From: Sphingomonas sinipercae
Lineage (GTDB): Bacteria > Pseudomonadota > Alphaproteobacteria > Sphingomonadales > Sphingomonadaceae
DNA length: 64,000 bases
Assembly: GCF_011302055.1 (NCBI RefSeq)
Contig: NZ_CP049871.1
Span: forward strand, 764,501 to 828,500
Reading direction: 5' to 3'
Under the pieces are notes generated by a model that made no database searches, was not told the origin of the DNA, and saw nothing but the letters and a program-made list of their open reading frames with translations. Below are positions 18,708 through 26,924 of the stretch, in pieces; position 1 is the first letter of the stretch; each line of letters begins with the position of its first letter. The translations under genes were made by a program, and so were the position numbers.

Positions 18708-18817
18708 GTCAATTTTCTTTCGGTTCCGAGCAAAGCGTTGCAAGCGCAACGCACCGCAGAACTTTTAGTCCGCGCGGGGATGTATAAGCAACAGTAACTT
18801 GCCGCCCTATACTTTCG

Positions 18818-19282
18818 TTAGTCCGCCAGCGAGAAGGTCAGGGCGTCGTACTGCATCCCGTCCAAGCCGCGGTAATATTTGTGCCTTCGCCCGACCGCGG
18901 AAAATCCGGACTGTTCGTATAGCCGGATCGCGGGATTGCCGTCGCGAACTTCCAAATGCACTCTGTTCGCCCCGTTTTGCTTCGCGTCTTCAATGAAGTG
19001 ATCGAGCAAGCGCCGCCCAATTCCCTGCCGCTGAGCGGCGCCGGCGACTCCCAGCAGCAGCAGCTCGGCATCGCCGACCACCGTCCGATACAAAGAAAAC
19101 CCGAGCGGATCCCCGGTTCGGTCATGCTCCGCCAGGATTAGCCGGACGCCCGCCATCGGCAGGATTCCGGCGCATTGCGAGCGGGTCCAGGCCTCGCCGA
19201 AATTGGGGTCGAAGGCGCTGGCCATGACCGTCATGACGTCATCGAGACGCTTGGCGTCGACCGCGACCAGGTTGCAGCTCAT
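18818..19282 (-). CDS. rimI: Ribosomal-protein-alanine N-acetyltransferase (GNAT)
   Basis: This 154-aa GNAT-fold protein has the acetyl-CoA-binding pyrophosphate loop QRQGIGRRLLDHF and the conserved LEVRDGNPAIRLYEQSGFSA typical of RimI, which acetylates the N-terminus of ribosomal protein S18. Its ATG overlaps the tsaB stop by 4 nt. The tsaB-rimI pairing is widely conserved, which supports RimI over a generic acetyltransferase. Confidence 0.9.
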   Translation of the reverse strand: MSCNLVAVDAKRLDDVMTVMASAFDPNFGEAWTRSQCAGILPMAGVRLILAEHDRTGDPLGFSLYRTVVGDAELLLLGVAGAAQRQGIGRRLLDHFIEDAKQNGANRVHLEVRDGNPAIRLYEQSGFSAVGRRHKYYRGLDGMQYDALTFSLAD

Positions 19283-19887
19283 GCGGCGCTTTTCACCTTG
19301 GCGTCGGGCGCGCGGGCGTAGATCGGTGCCGGCTCCACTGCCCTGAGGCCGGGGGGTAGCCGGAGCGCGTCCCTTGCCGATGGCAGGATGTCCAGCGCTT
19401 CCCCCCAGCCGCGCGCGTCGATCAAAATCGAGGCCGCCGGTCCGACCACCAGCGCCGCGTCGACCGAGCGCGCAGCCGCTTCGGGCGGAAGGTTGAGCAG
19501 TTCCGTCACAGGAGAAAGGTCCGCGCCGAATTGCTGGACGAACAGCTCCCCGTGTCCGCCGAGCATTGCCGAGGCGACGGCTTCCTTGCTGCGTGCCGAA
19601 GCCGCCAGCAGCGCAAGGGATGACATTCCGGCCACATCGGCGCCCCAGCCGATCGCCAGCCCATGAGCAGCCGCGACGGCGACGCGAATGCCGGTGAAAC
19701 TACCCGGCCCGACTCCAACGACGATCGAAGTGGGGCGGCGACCGTTGAGAAGGCCTTCGAGCATCGGCACCAGCCGCTCGGCATGGCCGCGGCCAATGAC
19801 CTCGTCACGATGATCGAGGCATTCGCCATCGTCGCCAAACAGGGCAGCGGTGCACGCCGCGGTCGAGGTGTCGAACGCAAGAAGCAT
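19279..19887 (-). CDS. tsaB: tRNA threonylcarbamoyladenosine biosynthesis protein TsaB
   Basis: TsaB is the non-catalytic partner of TsaD in t6A37 tRNA modification. The 202-aa protein starts MLLAFDTSTAACTAAL (ATG 19887), has the ASKHA-fold features AERLVPMLEGLL and VGVGPGSFTGIRVAVAAAHGLA, and lacks the TsaD metal site. A longer open frame runs upstream into non-homologous sequence. It is followed by rimI with overlap and preceded by the NifU-like gene. Confidence 0.94.
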   Translation of the reverse strand: MLLAFDTSTAACTAALFGDDGECLDHRDEVIGRGHAERLVPMLEGLLNGRRPTSIVVGVGPGSFTGIRVAVAAAHGLAIGWGADVAGMSSLALLAASARSKEAVASAMLGGHGELFVQQFGADLSPVTELLNLPPEAAARSVDAALVVGPAASILIDARGWGEALDILPSARDALRLPPGLRAVEPAPIYARAPDAKVKSAA

Positions 19888-19934
19888 CGGCCGGATAGTG
19901 GTCACATGCGACGGCACCGGGCAACCCCCCAGGC

Positions 19935-20507
19935 TCAAACCGCTTCGACGGACTCCACTTCGGGGACGTAGTGCTTGATCAGCCCTTCGATCCCGCGCTT
20001 CAGCGTGATGGCGGACGATGGGCATCCGGCGCACGCGCCCTGCATGGCCAGGTACAGTCTCCCGTCCTTGTAACCGCGATAGACGATGTCGCCGCCGTCC
20101 TGCGCGACCGCCGGGCGGACGCGGGTTTCGATCAATTCCTTAATCTGCTCGATGATGTCGGCGTCGGCCGGGTCGTCGTCCATCCCCACGTCGTCGGCGA
20201 TGTGAATTCCCGCCGCAGATCCGGGAGTGAACAGCGGCGCGCCGCTGACGAAATGGTCGAGCAGGGTTTCGACGACCAGCGGCTCAAGGTCGGTCCACGA
20301 CAGTCCCGGGGTCGCAGTGACCGAGACGAAATCGCGGCCGAAGAACACGCCTTCGACCATGCCGCTTTCGAACAAGGCGCTGGCGAGCGGTGACGCCTTG
20401 GCGCTCTCCGCGTCCGGAAAATCGCGCGTGCCGGCTTCCATGACCGTCTGGTCGGGAAGGAATTTGCGCGTCGACGGGTTTGGCGTTTGTTCGGTGCGGA
20501 TCAGCAT
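19935..20507 (-). CDS. NifU-like Fe-S cluster scaffold (Nfu type)
   Basis: This 190-aa protein has an N-terminal Nfu_N domain (MLIRTEQTPNPSTRKFLPD) and a C-terminal NifU domain (about 110-185) with the cluster-binding CAGCPSS motif (CxxC). Such proteins carry and deliver [4Fe-4S] clusters, for example to radical-SAM and respiratory enzymes. It precedes tsaB by 47 nt. ATG 20507 was chosen because the family begins there. Confidence 0.93.
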   Translation of the reverse strand: MLIRTEQTPNPSTRKFLPDQTVMEAGTRDFPDAESAKASPLASALFESGMVEGVFFGRDFVSVTATPGLSWTDLEPLVVETLLDHFVSGAPLFTPGSAAGIHIADDVGMDDDPADADIIEQIKELIETRVRPAVAQDGGDIVYRGYKDGRLYLAMQGACAGCPSSAITLKRGIEGLIKHYVPEVESVEAV

Positions 20508-20538
20508 GGGGGCGATGTGGCCCCGCGGCGAGGGGGTA

Positions 20539-21192
20539 TCAACCCCCGAACGGCGGTGCGCCGCCAACGATCCAGCGGGTGATCGCGATCGCTGCGGCAA
20601 GGCATAGAAGTGCGGCCCACCATTTGCCGGGGCGCATGCCTTCGAAACCTTGGGCCCCCGCGCGGCCGGTGATCATTGGCGAGATCAGGTCTTTGCGCCT
20701 GACCAGCCGGTAATAAGCGAGCGCCGCCAGATGGAGGACGATCAACCCCAACAGCACGTAGAAAAAGCTCTCATGCAGGTCGGTGGCTTGTTCCGACAGG
20801 TCGAGCCCGACGAGATCGGCTAGCGGGCCGGCCACTAATCCGTCCTCGTCCTGGGACACGAGGCCAAGTCCCACCTGCACCGCAACGGCAAGAAGCATTG
20901 CGACGACGCTGAGGGCGCCGAGCGGACTATGGCCGATGCCGCGCCACTCGCCGCGCAGATAAGCGAAGACCGAGGCCGGGCCACGAACGAAGCTGGCAAA
21001 GCGCGCCGTCGAACTGCCGAAAAATCCCCAAAGGATGCGAAACAGCAGCAAGGTCAGGATGCCGAATCCCGACCACAGGTGCCAGTCGCCGTGATGGTTT
21101 TCCGCCGACCACCAACTGAATGCGATCAGGCCGGCAAGCAGCCAGTGAAACAGGCGTATTGGGACATCCCAAACGCGCTGCTTTTCCGTCAC
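20539..21192 (-). CDS. Cytochrome b561-family membrane cytochrome
   Basis: A 217-aa membrane protein starting at GTG 21192, one base after the cytochrome c' stop. It has VWDVPIRLFHWLLAGLIAF (first helix, heme His), helices around 45, 105 and 155, a conserved LHESFFYVLLGLIVLH with two His residues, and an extra C-terminal helix (WWAALLCLAAAIAITRWI). These proteins bind two b hemes and pass electrons across the inner membrane. The adjacent cytochrome c' makes it the likely membrane partner; the pathway served is unknown. Confidence 0.88.
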   Translation of the reverse strand: MTEKQRVWDVPIRLFHWLLAGLIAFSWWSAENHHGDWHLWSGFGILTLLLFRILWGFFGSSTARFASFVRGPASVFAYLRGEWRGIGHSPLGALSVVAMLLAVAVQVGLGLVSQDEDGLVAGPLADLVGLDLSEQATDLHESFFYVLLGLIVLHLAALAYYRLVRRKDLISPMITGRAGAQGFEGMRPGKWWAALLCLAAAIAITRWIVGGAPPFGG

Positions 21193-21193
21193 G

Positions 21194-21739
21194 TCAGTCG
21201 TGCCCCTTGGCGCGATAGGGGTCGTGGCAGGCCGAGCAGGTCTTGCCGAGGTTGCCGAACGCCGCCTTGCTGGCAGCGATGTCGCCCTTCTGCGCGGCGG
21301 CGTTGAGCGTCCGCGCGGCGCCCTCAAAGGCACGCGCCTTGGCTGCAAAATCGGCCGGCTTCTGCCAGATTTCGGCCTTGCCCCGGGTCTTGCCGACATC
21401 GGGCCCCGTGCCGGGCGGGTACCAACCACCCACCTTTGGGGCGAGGGCGTCGATCGTCGCGGCGGAAGCCTTGACCGCGGCCAAGTCCGGGCTGCTGCCC
21501 CCAAGCTGGGTGCGAAGGGCCTTGGTCGCCTTGCCGATCTTCTCCATGCCCTCGTGCCGCTCGAGCATCAGCGTCTTGGCGCGTGCCGAGTCGACCGGTT
21601 TGCCCAGCGGGGATGCTTGCTCGGCCCGCGCTTCAGCGGACATCAGCAACTGGTTGTCAGGCTGGTCCGCGGTCTCCTGGCCCTTGCAGCTGGCGAGGAG
21701 CGCGAAAGCGGCGAGACCGGCAAGCATCTGGATACGCAT
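21194..21739 (-). CDS. Class II c-type cytochrome (cytochrome c'/c556-like)
   Basis: A 181-aa exported protein beginning MRIQMLAGLAAFALLASCKG, a signal peptide with a convincing lipobox (LLASC), so probably a lipoprotein. The mature part is a four-helix bundle with the single heme site CSACH near the C-terminus, as in cytochrome c'/c556. ATG 21739 follows GGGAG. It is directly upstream of the cytochrome b561 gene, suggesting an electron-transfer pair in the periplasm. Confidence 0.9.
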   Translation of the reverse strand: MRIQMLAGLAAFALLASCKGQETADQPDNQLLMSAEARAEQASPLGKPVDSARAKTLMLERHEGMEKIGKATKALRTQLGGSSPDLAAVKASAATIDALAPKVGGWYPPGTGPDVGKTRGKAEIWQKPADFAAKARAFEGAARTLNAAAQKGDIAASKAAFGNLGKTCSACHDPYRAKGHD

Positions 21740-21750
21740 TGGCAACTCCC

Positions 21751-22653
21751 TCACTGATGGTCGGTGACCTTCCAGCTGTCGTCGATCATCTTGATCAATG
21801 CCGAAAAATCCTTCGAACCGCCGCCGCGTTCCACGAAGCGCTGGTACAGTTCCTCGGCCTCGCCGCCCATCGGCGTATAGGCGCCCGACTGCTGCGCGGC
21901 TTCCATCGCCAGCTTCAAGTCCTTGAGCATAAGCGCGGCCGCGAAGCCGCCCTCATAGTCGCGGTCGGCCGGCGTCTCGGGGCCAACACCGGGGACAGGG
22001 CAATAGGACGTCATCGACCAGCATTGGCCGGACGCCTTCGACGAAATGTCGAAAAAGGTCTGTGGATCGAGCCCAAGCTTTTGCGCCAGGACGAACGTCT
22101 CGCAGGTTGCGGCCATGCTCGCGCCCAAGAGCATGTTGTTGCAAATCTTCGCGGCCTGGCCCGCGCCTGGTCCGCCGGCGTGGATGACCGCCTTGCCCAT
22201 CTTCTCGAGAATTTCGCGGGCGCGCCGGAAGCCTTCTTCCGAGCCGCCGACCATGAAGGTCAGGGTGCCGCCCTCAGCAGCGGCAATGCCACCGGAAACG
22301 GGCGCGTCGACCATCGTGTAGCCTTGCGCCGACGCCTGCTCCTCGACCTCGCGAGCGGTCGCGATGTCGATGGTCGAGCAGTCGATCAGCAGCGCGCTGG
22401 TGGGCGCCTTGCCGAACACCTGGTCGCGATAGACCTGGGCGACATGCTTGCCCGCGGGGAGCATGGTGACGACCGCTTCGGCGCCTTCGCAGGCGGCATC
22501 CGCGGACGACGCCTGTTTACAGCCGCGCTCGACGGCGCGGGTCAGCGCATCCTGGCTGAGGTCGAACGCCTGTACGTCATGTCCGGCCTTGGCGAGGTTC
22601 GCGGCCATCCCGCCGCCCATGTTGCCCAAGCCGATGAATGCGATCTTGGCCAT
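21751..22653 (-). CDS. mmsB: 3-hydroxyisobutyrate dehydrogenase
   Basis: This 300-aa NAD-dependent enzyme oxidises 3-hydroxyisobutyrate to methylmalonate semialdehyde in valine breakdown. It shows the Rossmann start MAKIAFIGLGNMGGGMAANL, the substrate motif VDAPVSGGIAAAEGGTLTFM, and the catalytic Lys in GAGQAAKICNNML. ATG 22653 follows GGAG. It is the most distal gene of the valine block, separated from the hydratase gene by a palindromic repeat. Confidence 0.95.
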   Translation of the reverse strand: MAKIAFIGLGNMGGGMAANLAKAGHDVQAFDLSQDALTRAVERGCKQASSADAACEGAEAVVTMLPAGKHVAQVYRDQVFGKAPTSALLIDCSTIDIATAREVEEQASAQGYTMVDAPVSGGIAAAEGGTLTFMVGGSEEGFRRAREILEKMGKAVIHAGGPGAGQAAKICNNMLLGASMAATCETFVLAQKLGLDPQTFFDISSKASGQCWSMTSYCPVPGVGPETPADRDYEGGFAAALMLKDLKLAMEAAQQSGAYTPMGGEAEELYQRFVERGGGSKDFSALIKMIDDSWKVTDHQ

Positions 22654-22665
22654 TTTCACTCCATG

Positions 22666-22745
22666 TTCCCCGGCGAAGGCCGGGGTCCAGTCCAAAATAA
22701 GAAACGGCGCAAAGCGCCGCCTGGGCCCCGGCCTTCGCCGGGGAA
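22666..22745. repeat. Intergenic palindromic (REP-like) element with nested hairpin
   Basis: Two 25-nt arms (22666-22690 and 22721-22745) are inverted copies differing at one position. Each holds a core CCCCGGCGAAGGCCGGGG-type palindrome. Between them is a second perfect hairpin GGCGC-AAA-GCGCC (22706-22718). The element fills the 96-nt gap between the hydratase gene and mmsB. It looks like the REP/BIME-type repeats found in sphingomonad intergenic regions and may stabilise or attenuate the operon mRNA. Confidence 0.85.
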
Positions 22746-22749
22746 CCGA

Positions 22750-23526
22750 CTATTTACCCTTCCACTCACCCGGACGCTTCTCGACGAAGGCCGCCATGCC
22801 TTCCTTCTGGTCTTCGGTCCCGAACAGACCGTGGAACAGGCGGCGTTCGAAGCGGATGCCTTGCGCGAGCGGCAGTTCGAGCGCGGTATTGACCATTTCC
22901 TTGGTGGCGATGGCGGCGAGCGGCGGCATTGCGGCAATCGCCTCGGCGGTCTTCATCGCCTCGTCGAGGAGTTGATCGGCGGGCACGACCTTCGCGACGA
23001 GGCCGGAGCGCTCGGCTTCCTCTGCCCCCATCATCCGGCCGGTCAGGCACATTTCCATCGCCTTGGCCTTGCCGATCGCCAGCGTGAGCCGCTGCGATCC
23101 GCCCATGCCGGGAGTCACGCCGAGCTTGATTTCCGGCTGGCCGAACTTGGCGCTGTCGGCGGCGATGATGAAATCCGCCATCATCGCCACTTCGCAGCCG
23201 CCGCCGAGCGCGTAGCCGGACACCGCCGCGATCCACGGCTTGCGAGTGGCGGTGACCTGCTCCCAGCCGGCGAAGAAGTTGGACGAATACATGTCCGCGA
23301 AACCCTGGCTCGACATCTCCTTGATGTCGGCGCCGGCGGCGAATGCCTTTTCGGAGCCGGTCAGGACCAGGCAGCGCTGCGCCGGGTCGGCGTCGTAAGC
23401 TTGGAAGGCTTCCGTCAGTTCCTTCAGCACTTCGCTGTTCAGCGCGTTCAGCGCCTGCGGACGATTGAGCGTCACTAGCGTGACGGCACCGCGCCGTTCG
23501 ACCAGGATCGTATTGTAGTCGCTCAT
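22750..23526 (-). CDS. Enoyl-CoA hydratase
   Basis: A 258-aa crotonase-fold enzyme. It has the oxyanion-hole segment [12 protein letters not shown], the second loop [16 protein letters not shown] with the catalytic Glu region, and [20 protein letters not shown]. In this context it most likely hydrates methacrylyl-CoA to 3-hydroxyisobutyryl-CoA, though enzymes of this type also serve fatty-acid oxidation. Its ATG overlaps the upstream hydrolase stop (ATGA), so the two are coupled. Confidence 0.93.
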   Translation of the reverse strand: MSDYNTILVERRGAVTLVTLNRPQALNALNSEVLKELTEAFQAYDADPAQRCLVLTGSEKAFAAGADIKEMSSQGFADMYSSNFFAGWEQVTATRKPWIAAVSGYALGGGCEVAMMADFIIAADSAKFGQPEIKLGVTPGMGGSQRLTLAIGKAKAMEMCLTGRMMGAEEAERSGLVAKVVPADQLLDEAMKTAEAIAAMPPLAAIATKEMVNTALELPLAQGIRFERRLFHGLFGTEDQKEGMAAFVEKRPGEWKGK

Positions 23527-24581
23527 ACTTCGGTCTCCGGGAATGGGGTCCAGCGCTCGCCCGGGGGCAGCGGTGCGAACAGCGCCTCGACCATGCCATC
23601 GTCGACCTCGGCCGGGATCGGCGGATCCCACTGCGGTTCGTTGTCCTTGTCGATCAACAGGGCGCGGACGCCTTCGCGGAAATCGTGAGTCTGCACGACA
23701 TTGGCGGCCAGCGCATATTCCGCCTCCATCTCGTCAGCGAAGCTGGCGCGGTCGGCGCCTTCCGCCAGCAGGCGGAGCGAGACCTTGCAGGACAGTGGGC
23801 TTTTCGTCCCGAGCGTCGCGCGTTCCGTCTTTGCCCAGTCGCTTTCCTCCGCCTCAAGCCCGGCGAGGATTTCCTCATAGTCGTCGGACGCAAACAGCCG
23901 GGCGATCTGCGCCAAATTGGCCTCGATCTTGCCATCGGGCGCGGTGGCCGACGCGCCACCGAGCGTTCCCTTCACCCGCGCCGGCGCCTTCACGATGCGG
24001 TCGACCAATTCCTCGATCGAGGCGCTCGGCACATAGTGGGTGGCTAGACCGAGGTAGAGGCATTCGGCGCCATCCAGCCGCGCGCCGGTCAGCGCCATGA
24101 ACTGCCCGACCCGGCCGGGAAGGCGCGACAGATACCAGCCGCCGCCGACGTCGGGGAACAGCCCGATGCCAGTTTCCGGCATGGCGAAGCGGGTGTTCTC
24201 GGTCGCCACGCGATAGGTGCAGGGCTGCGAAATGCCGACGCCGCCGCCCATGGTGATGCCATCCATGATCGCGACGGTCGGCTTGGGATAGGTGAATAGC
24301 AGGTGATTGAGCCGATATTCGGCGAAGAAGAAGTCGCGGGCCTTGGACGCATCGCCGGCGCCGCTCTTGGCCAGCATGACGACGTCGCCGCCGGCGCAAA
24401 AGCCGCGGCCCTCGGCATGATCGATTAGGACGGCCGTGATGTCCGGGTCGCTCCGCCAGCGAAGCAGCGCCGTCGACATCGCGTCGCACATCTCCGTGGT
24501 CAGCGCGTGGATCGCCTTTGGTCGGTTGAGCCGGATCCGGCCGACGCCGCCGTCGCGGCGGACAATGATGTCGTCGGTCAC
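23523..24581 (-). CDS. 3-hydroxyisobutyryl-CoA hydrolase (crotonase superfamily)
   Basis: This 352-aa crotonase relative is longer than hydratases and matches the HIBCH type. Features are [51 protein letters not shown] and the C-terminal [14 protein letters not shown] segment [20 protein letters not shown]. It should release 3-hydroxyisobutyrate from its CoA ester. The start overlaps the acyl-CoA dehydrogenase stop and the stop overlaps the hydratase start, giving a tight three-gene core. Confidence 0.92.
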   Translation of the reverse strand: MTDDIIVRRDGGVGRIRLNRPKAIHALTTEMCDAMSTALLRWRSDPDITAVLIDHAEGRGFCAGGDVVMLAKSGAGDASKARDFFFAEYRLNHLLFTYPKPTVAIMDGITMGGGVGISQPCTYRVATENTRFAMPETGIGLFPDVGGGWYLSRLPGRVGQFMALTGARLDGAECLYLGLATHYVPSASIEELVDRIVKAPARVKGTLGGASATAPDGKIEANLAQIARLFASDDYEEILAGLEAEESDWAKTERATLGTKSPLSCKVSLRLLAEGADRASFADEMEAEYALAANVVQTHDFREGVRALLIDKDNEPQWDPPIPAEVDDGMVEALFAPLPPGERWTPFPETEV

Positions 24582-25732
24582 TGGCGGAGCAGGTCGCGGC
24601 TGACGATCACGCGCATGATCTGGTTGGTGCCTTCGAGAATCGAATGGACGCGAAGGTCGCGCCAGAATCGTTCGATCGGATAATCCATCAGATAGCCGTA
24701 GCCACCGTGCAGCTGAAGCGCGCGGTCGACGACGGAGGAGCCGGTGTCGGTCGCGAGGCGCTTGGCCATGGCCGCGAAGCGAGTCTTGTCCGGCGCGTTG
24801 GCGGTGACCTTCGCCGCAGCGACATAGAGCAGGTAGCGCGCCGCCTGAAGCTCGGTCTCCATGTCGGCGAGCGTGAATTGGGTCGCCTGGAAATCGGCGA
24901 TGGCGGTGCCGAACTGCTTGCGGTCCTTCGTGTAAGCTATTGCCTCGTCAAGGCAGCGCTGGGCGCCGCCAAGCGAGCAGGCGCCGATGTTCAGGCGGCC
25001 GCCGTCCAGGCCCATCATCGCGATGCGGAAGCCTTCGCCTTCACCGCCGACGCGGTTCGCGACCGGCACCCGGACCTCGTCGAAATTGACCTGCGCCGTC
25101 GGTTGCGAATGCCAGCCGAGCTTCTTCTCCTGCGCGCCGAAGCTAACGCCCTTCATGTCTTTTTCGATGACCAGCGCGGTGATGCCCTTGGGGCCCTCCT
25201 CGCCGGTGCGCACCATGGTGACGTAAATCTCGTTCTCGCCGCCGCCGGAGATGAACGCCTTGGAGCCGCTGACGACATAATGGTCGCCATCCAGGACCGC
25301 CTTGGTTTTAAGCGCGGCAGCGTCGGAACCGGAGGACGGCTCCGTCAGGCAATAGCTGCCGATCCGTTCCATCGTGATCATCGACGGCAGATACTTTTGC
25401 TTGACCTCGGCCGAGCCGAAGCGGTCGATCATCCACGACGCCATGTTGTGGATCGAGATGAAGGCGCTGGTGGACGGACAGCCGTAGGCCATCGCTTCCA
25501 TGATCAGCGCGGCTTCGAGCCGGCCGAGGCCGATGCCGCCGCTTTCTTCCGAGACATAGATCGCACCGAAGCCGAGTTCAGCGGCTTCGCGGATTGTATC
25601 GCGAGGGAAGGTGTGCTTCTCGTCCCACTCGGCGGCGAATGGCGAGATGGCATCCGCCGTGAACTTGCGTGCCATCTCCTGGATCTGGAGCTGGTCCTCG
25701 GTGAGTTCGAACTGGTGCGCGTTGGAGTCCAT
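24578..25732 (-). CDS. Acyl-CoA dehydrogenase, probably isobutyryl-CoA dehydrogenase
   Basis: A 384-aa flavoenzyme with the FAD-binding signature CLTEPSSGSDAAAL and the C-terminal LHGGYGYLMDYPIERFWRD and SILEGTNQIM motifs. The Glu of the latter region is the base in many family members. The order dehydrogenase-hydrolase-hydratase-mmsB strongly suggests isobutyryl-CoA as substrate, giving methacrylyl-CoA. By sequence alone a short-branched-chain or butyryl-CoA enzyme would be possible. Confidence 0.93.
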   Translation of the reverse strand: MDSNAHQFELTEDQLQIQEMARKFTADAISPFAAEWDEKHTFPRDTIREAAELGFGAIYVSEESGGIGLGRLEAALIMEAMAYGCPSTSAFISIHNMASWMIDRFGSAEVKQKYLPSMITMERIGSYCLTEPSSGSDAAALKTKAVLDGDHYVVSGSKAFISGGGENEIYVTMVRTGEEGPKGITALVIEKDMKGVSFGAQEKKLGWHSQPTAQVNFDEVRVPVANRVGGEGEGFRIAMMGLDGGRLNIGACSLGGAQRCLDEAIAYTKDRKQFGTAIADFQATQFTLADMETELQAARYLLYVAAAKVTANAPDKTRFAAMAKRLATDTGSSVVDRALQLHGGYGYLMDYPIERFWRDLRVHSILEGTNQIMRVIVSRDLLRQ

Positions 25733-25743
25733 GGGCGCGGCCT

Positions 25744-26364
25744 CTAACCCGCGCTCTCCTCCTCAAGCAATCCTTCTGACCGCAGCACTGTACGAACGGA
25801 AGGCCGTTCGAGCATACGCTGGCGGAACGCTTGGATGTTCGGCCACTTGGCAAGTCCGTCGAGCATCTTTTCGGCCCAGCCGCTGATGACGAACAGGTAA
25901 GCGTCCGGAAGCGTTAGCGTTTCGCCGAGGAGGAACGGGCCCTCGCCAAGCTGGGCATCGACGTAATCCAGCCGCTGCGAAACGGTCTTCCTGGCGAAAG
26001 CCTTCACTTCCTCGGTGGCATCAGGCTTGAAGATCGGCGCGAAATTCTTGTGCAGCTCGGTGGTGATGTAGTCGAGCCATTCGAGCACGCGATAGCGGCG
26101 AAATTCACCGAAGGGCGGCAGCAGGTCGAAGCTCGAGCGGTCGCCAAGATATTGCAGGATGACGGCGTTTTCGGTCAGCACTTCGCCATTATCGAGCTCG
26201 AGCGCCGGGACTGAGCCTTTCGGATTGATCTTCGTATAGTCCGAGCCGTCCTCAAGGGTCTTGTCGCTCAGGTTGGCTCGCACGGCATCATGGCTCAGGC
26301 CGGTTTCATGGAGGATGATGTGCGGCGCCTGGCTGCAGGCACCTGGCGAATAATAGAGTTTCAT
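25744..26364 (-). CDS. Glutathione S-transferase
   Basis: A 206-aa protein beginning MKLYYSPGACSQAPHIILHE, the thioredoxin-like N-terminal domain of beta-type bacterial GSTs with the Ser/Cys active-site region. The helical C-terminal domain (about 85-200) includes LGETLTLPDAYLFVISGWA. It is 11 nt upstream of the acyl-CoA dehydrogenase in the same direction. It might scavenge the reactive intermediate methacrylyl-CoA, which is a thiol-reactive electrophile; that link is inference from position. Confidence 0.9.
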   Translation of the reverse strand: MKLYYSPGACSQAPHIILHETGLSHDAVRANLSDKTLEDGSDYTKINPKGSVPALELDNGEVLTENAVILQYLGDRSSFDLLPPFGEFRRYRVLEWLDYITTELHKNFAPIFKPDATEEVKAFARKTVSQRLDYVDAQLGEGPFLLGETLTLPDAYLFVISGWAEKMLDGLAKWPNIQAFRQRMLERPSVRTVLRSEGLLEEESAG

Positions 26365-26374
26365 GAAATCCTCC

Positions 26375-26890
26375 TCAGCCGGCGCAGCGCTTGTAGACCA
26401 GTTTTGAATTACCCGGGCTGTCGACGCGCGTCAGCGTGTCGCCGGCGACGCTCCACGACATGGTCGTCGTCCATTCCTGCCCCTCGCCGGTGAATGCGAA
26501 GTCGCCTTCGACCGCACTATCACTCCTGCTGCGGAGCGTCACCGGCCGGGCCCGGGATTCGTAGAAGCGTATCGAATTTTCGCCGATCGTCACGAGCCCC
26601 TTGGCGTCACCGCGGGTCGAGGTGCAGTCGGCCGGCACAAGCCCCCAGCGGCCATGCAGTGCTGCCGGAATCGATAGGGTTGGCGCGTCGGACTTGTCCG
26701 CAGGGCGTGTCGGTCCGCTGGCGACCTCTGTCGTAAGGTCGCCTTCTGGCGGCGCGACAGTGTCGTCCGGGGGCAGCACGTCGATTTCGGCTGACGCCGC
26801 TGCGCCGTTGGCCGCATTATCGACGGTCCCCGGCTCCTGGCCGCAGGCGGCGAGGGTGGCGATGAAGCCCAGGAGAAATAGGTTGCGCAT
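26375..26890 (-). CDS. Hypothetical lipoprotein
   Basis: A 171-aa protein with a lipoprotein signal (MRNLFLLGFIATLAACGQE, lipobox LAAC). A disordered acidic/Ala/Pro linker (~20-75) precedes a small domain containing IPAALHGRWGLVPADCTS, RFYESRARPVTLRS and a closing VYKRCAG, which could form a disulfide. The domain looks like a small beta-barrel often seen in sphingomonad lipoproteins, but I cannot name it. It lies between mmsA and the GST gene in the same direction, so it is probably co-transcribed. Confidence 0.8.
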   Translation of the reverse strand: MRNLFLLGFIATLAACGQEPGTVDNAANGAAASAEIDVLPPDDTVAPPEGDLTTEVASGPTRPADKSDAPTLSIPAALHGRWGLVPADCTSTRGDAKGLVTIGENSIRFYESRARPVTLRSRSDSAVEGDFAFTGEGQEWTTTMSWSVAGDTLTRVDSPGNSKLVYKRCAG

Positions 26891-26924
26891 GGCGACCTAA
26901 ACTCCCGAGCCGCAGATTGGTCGC

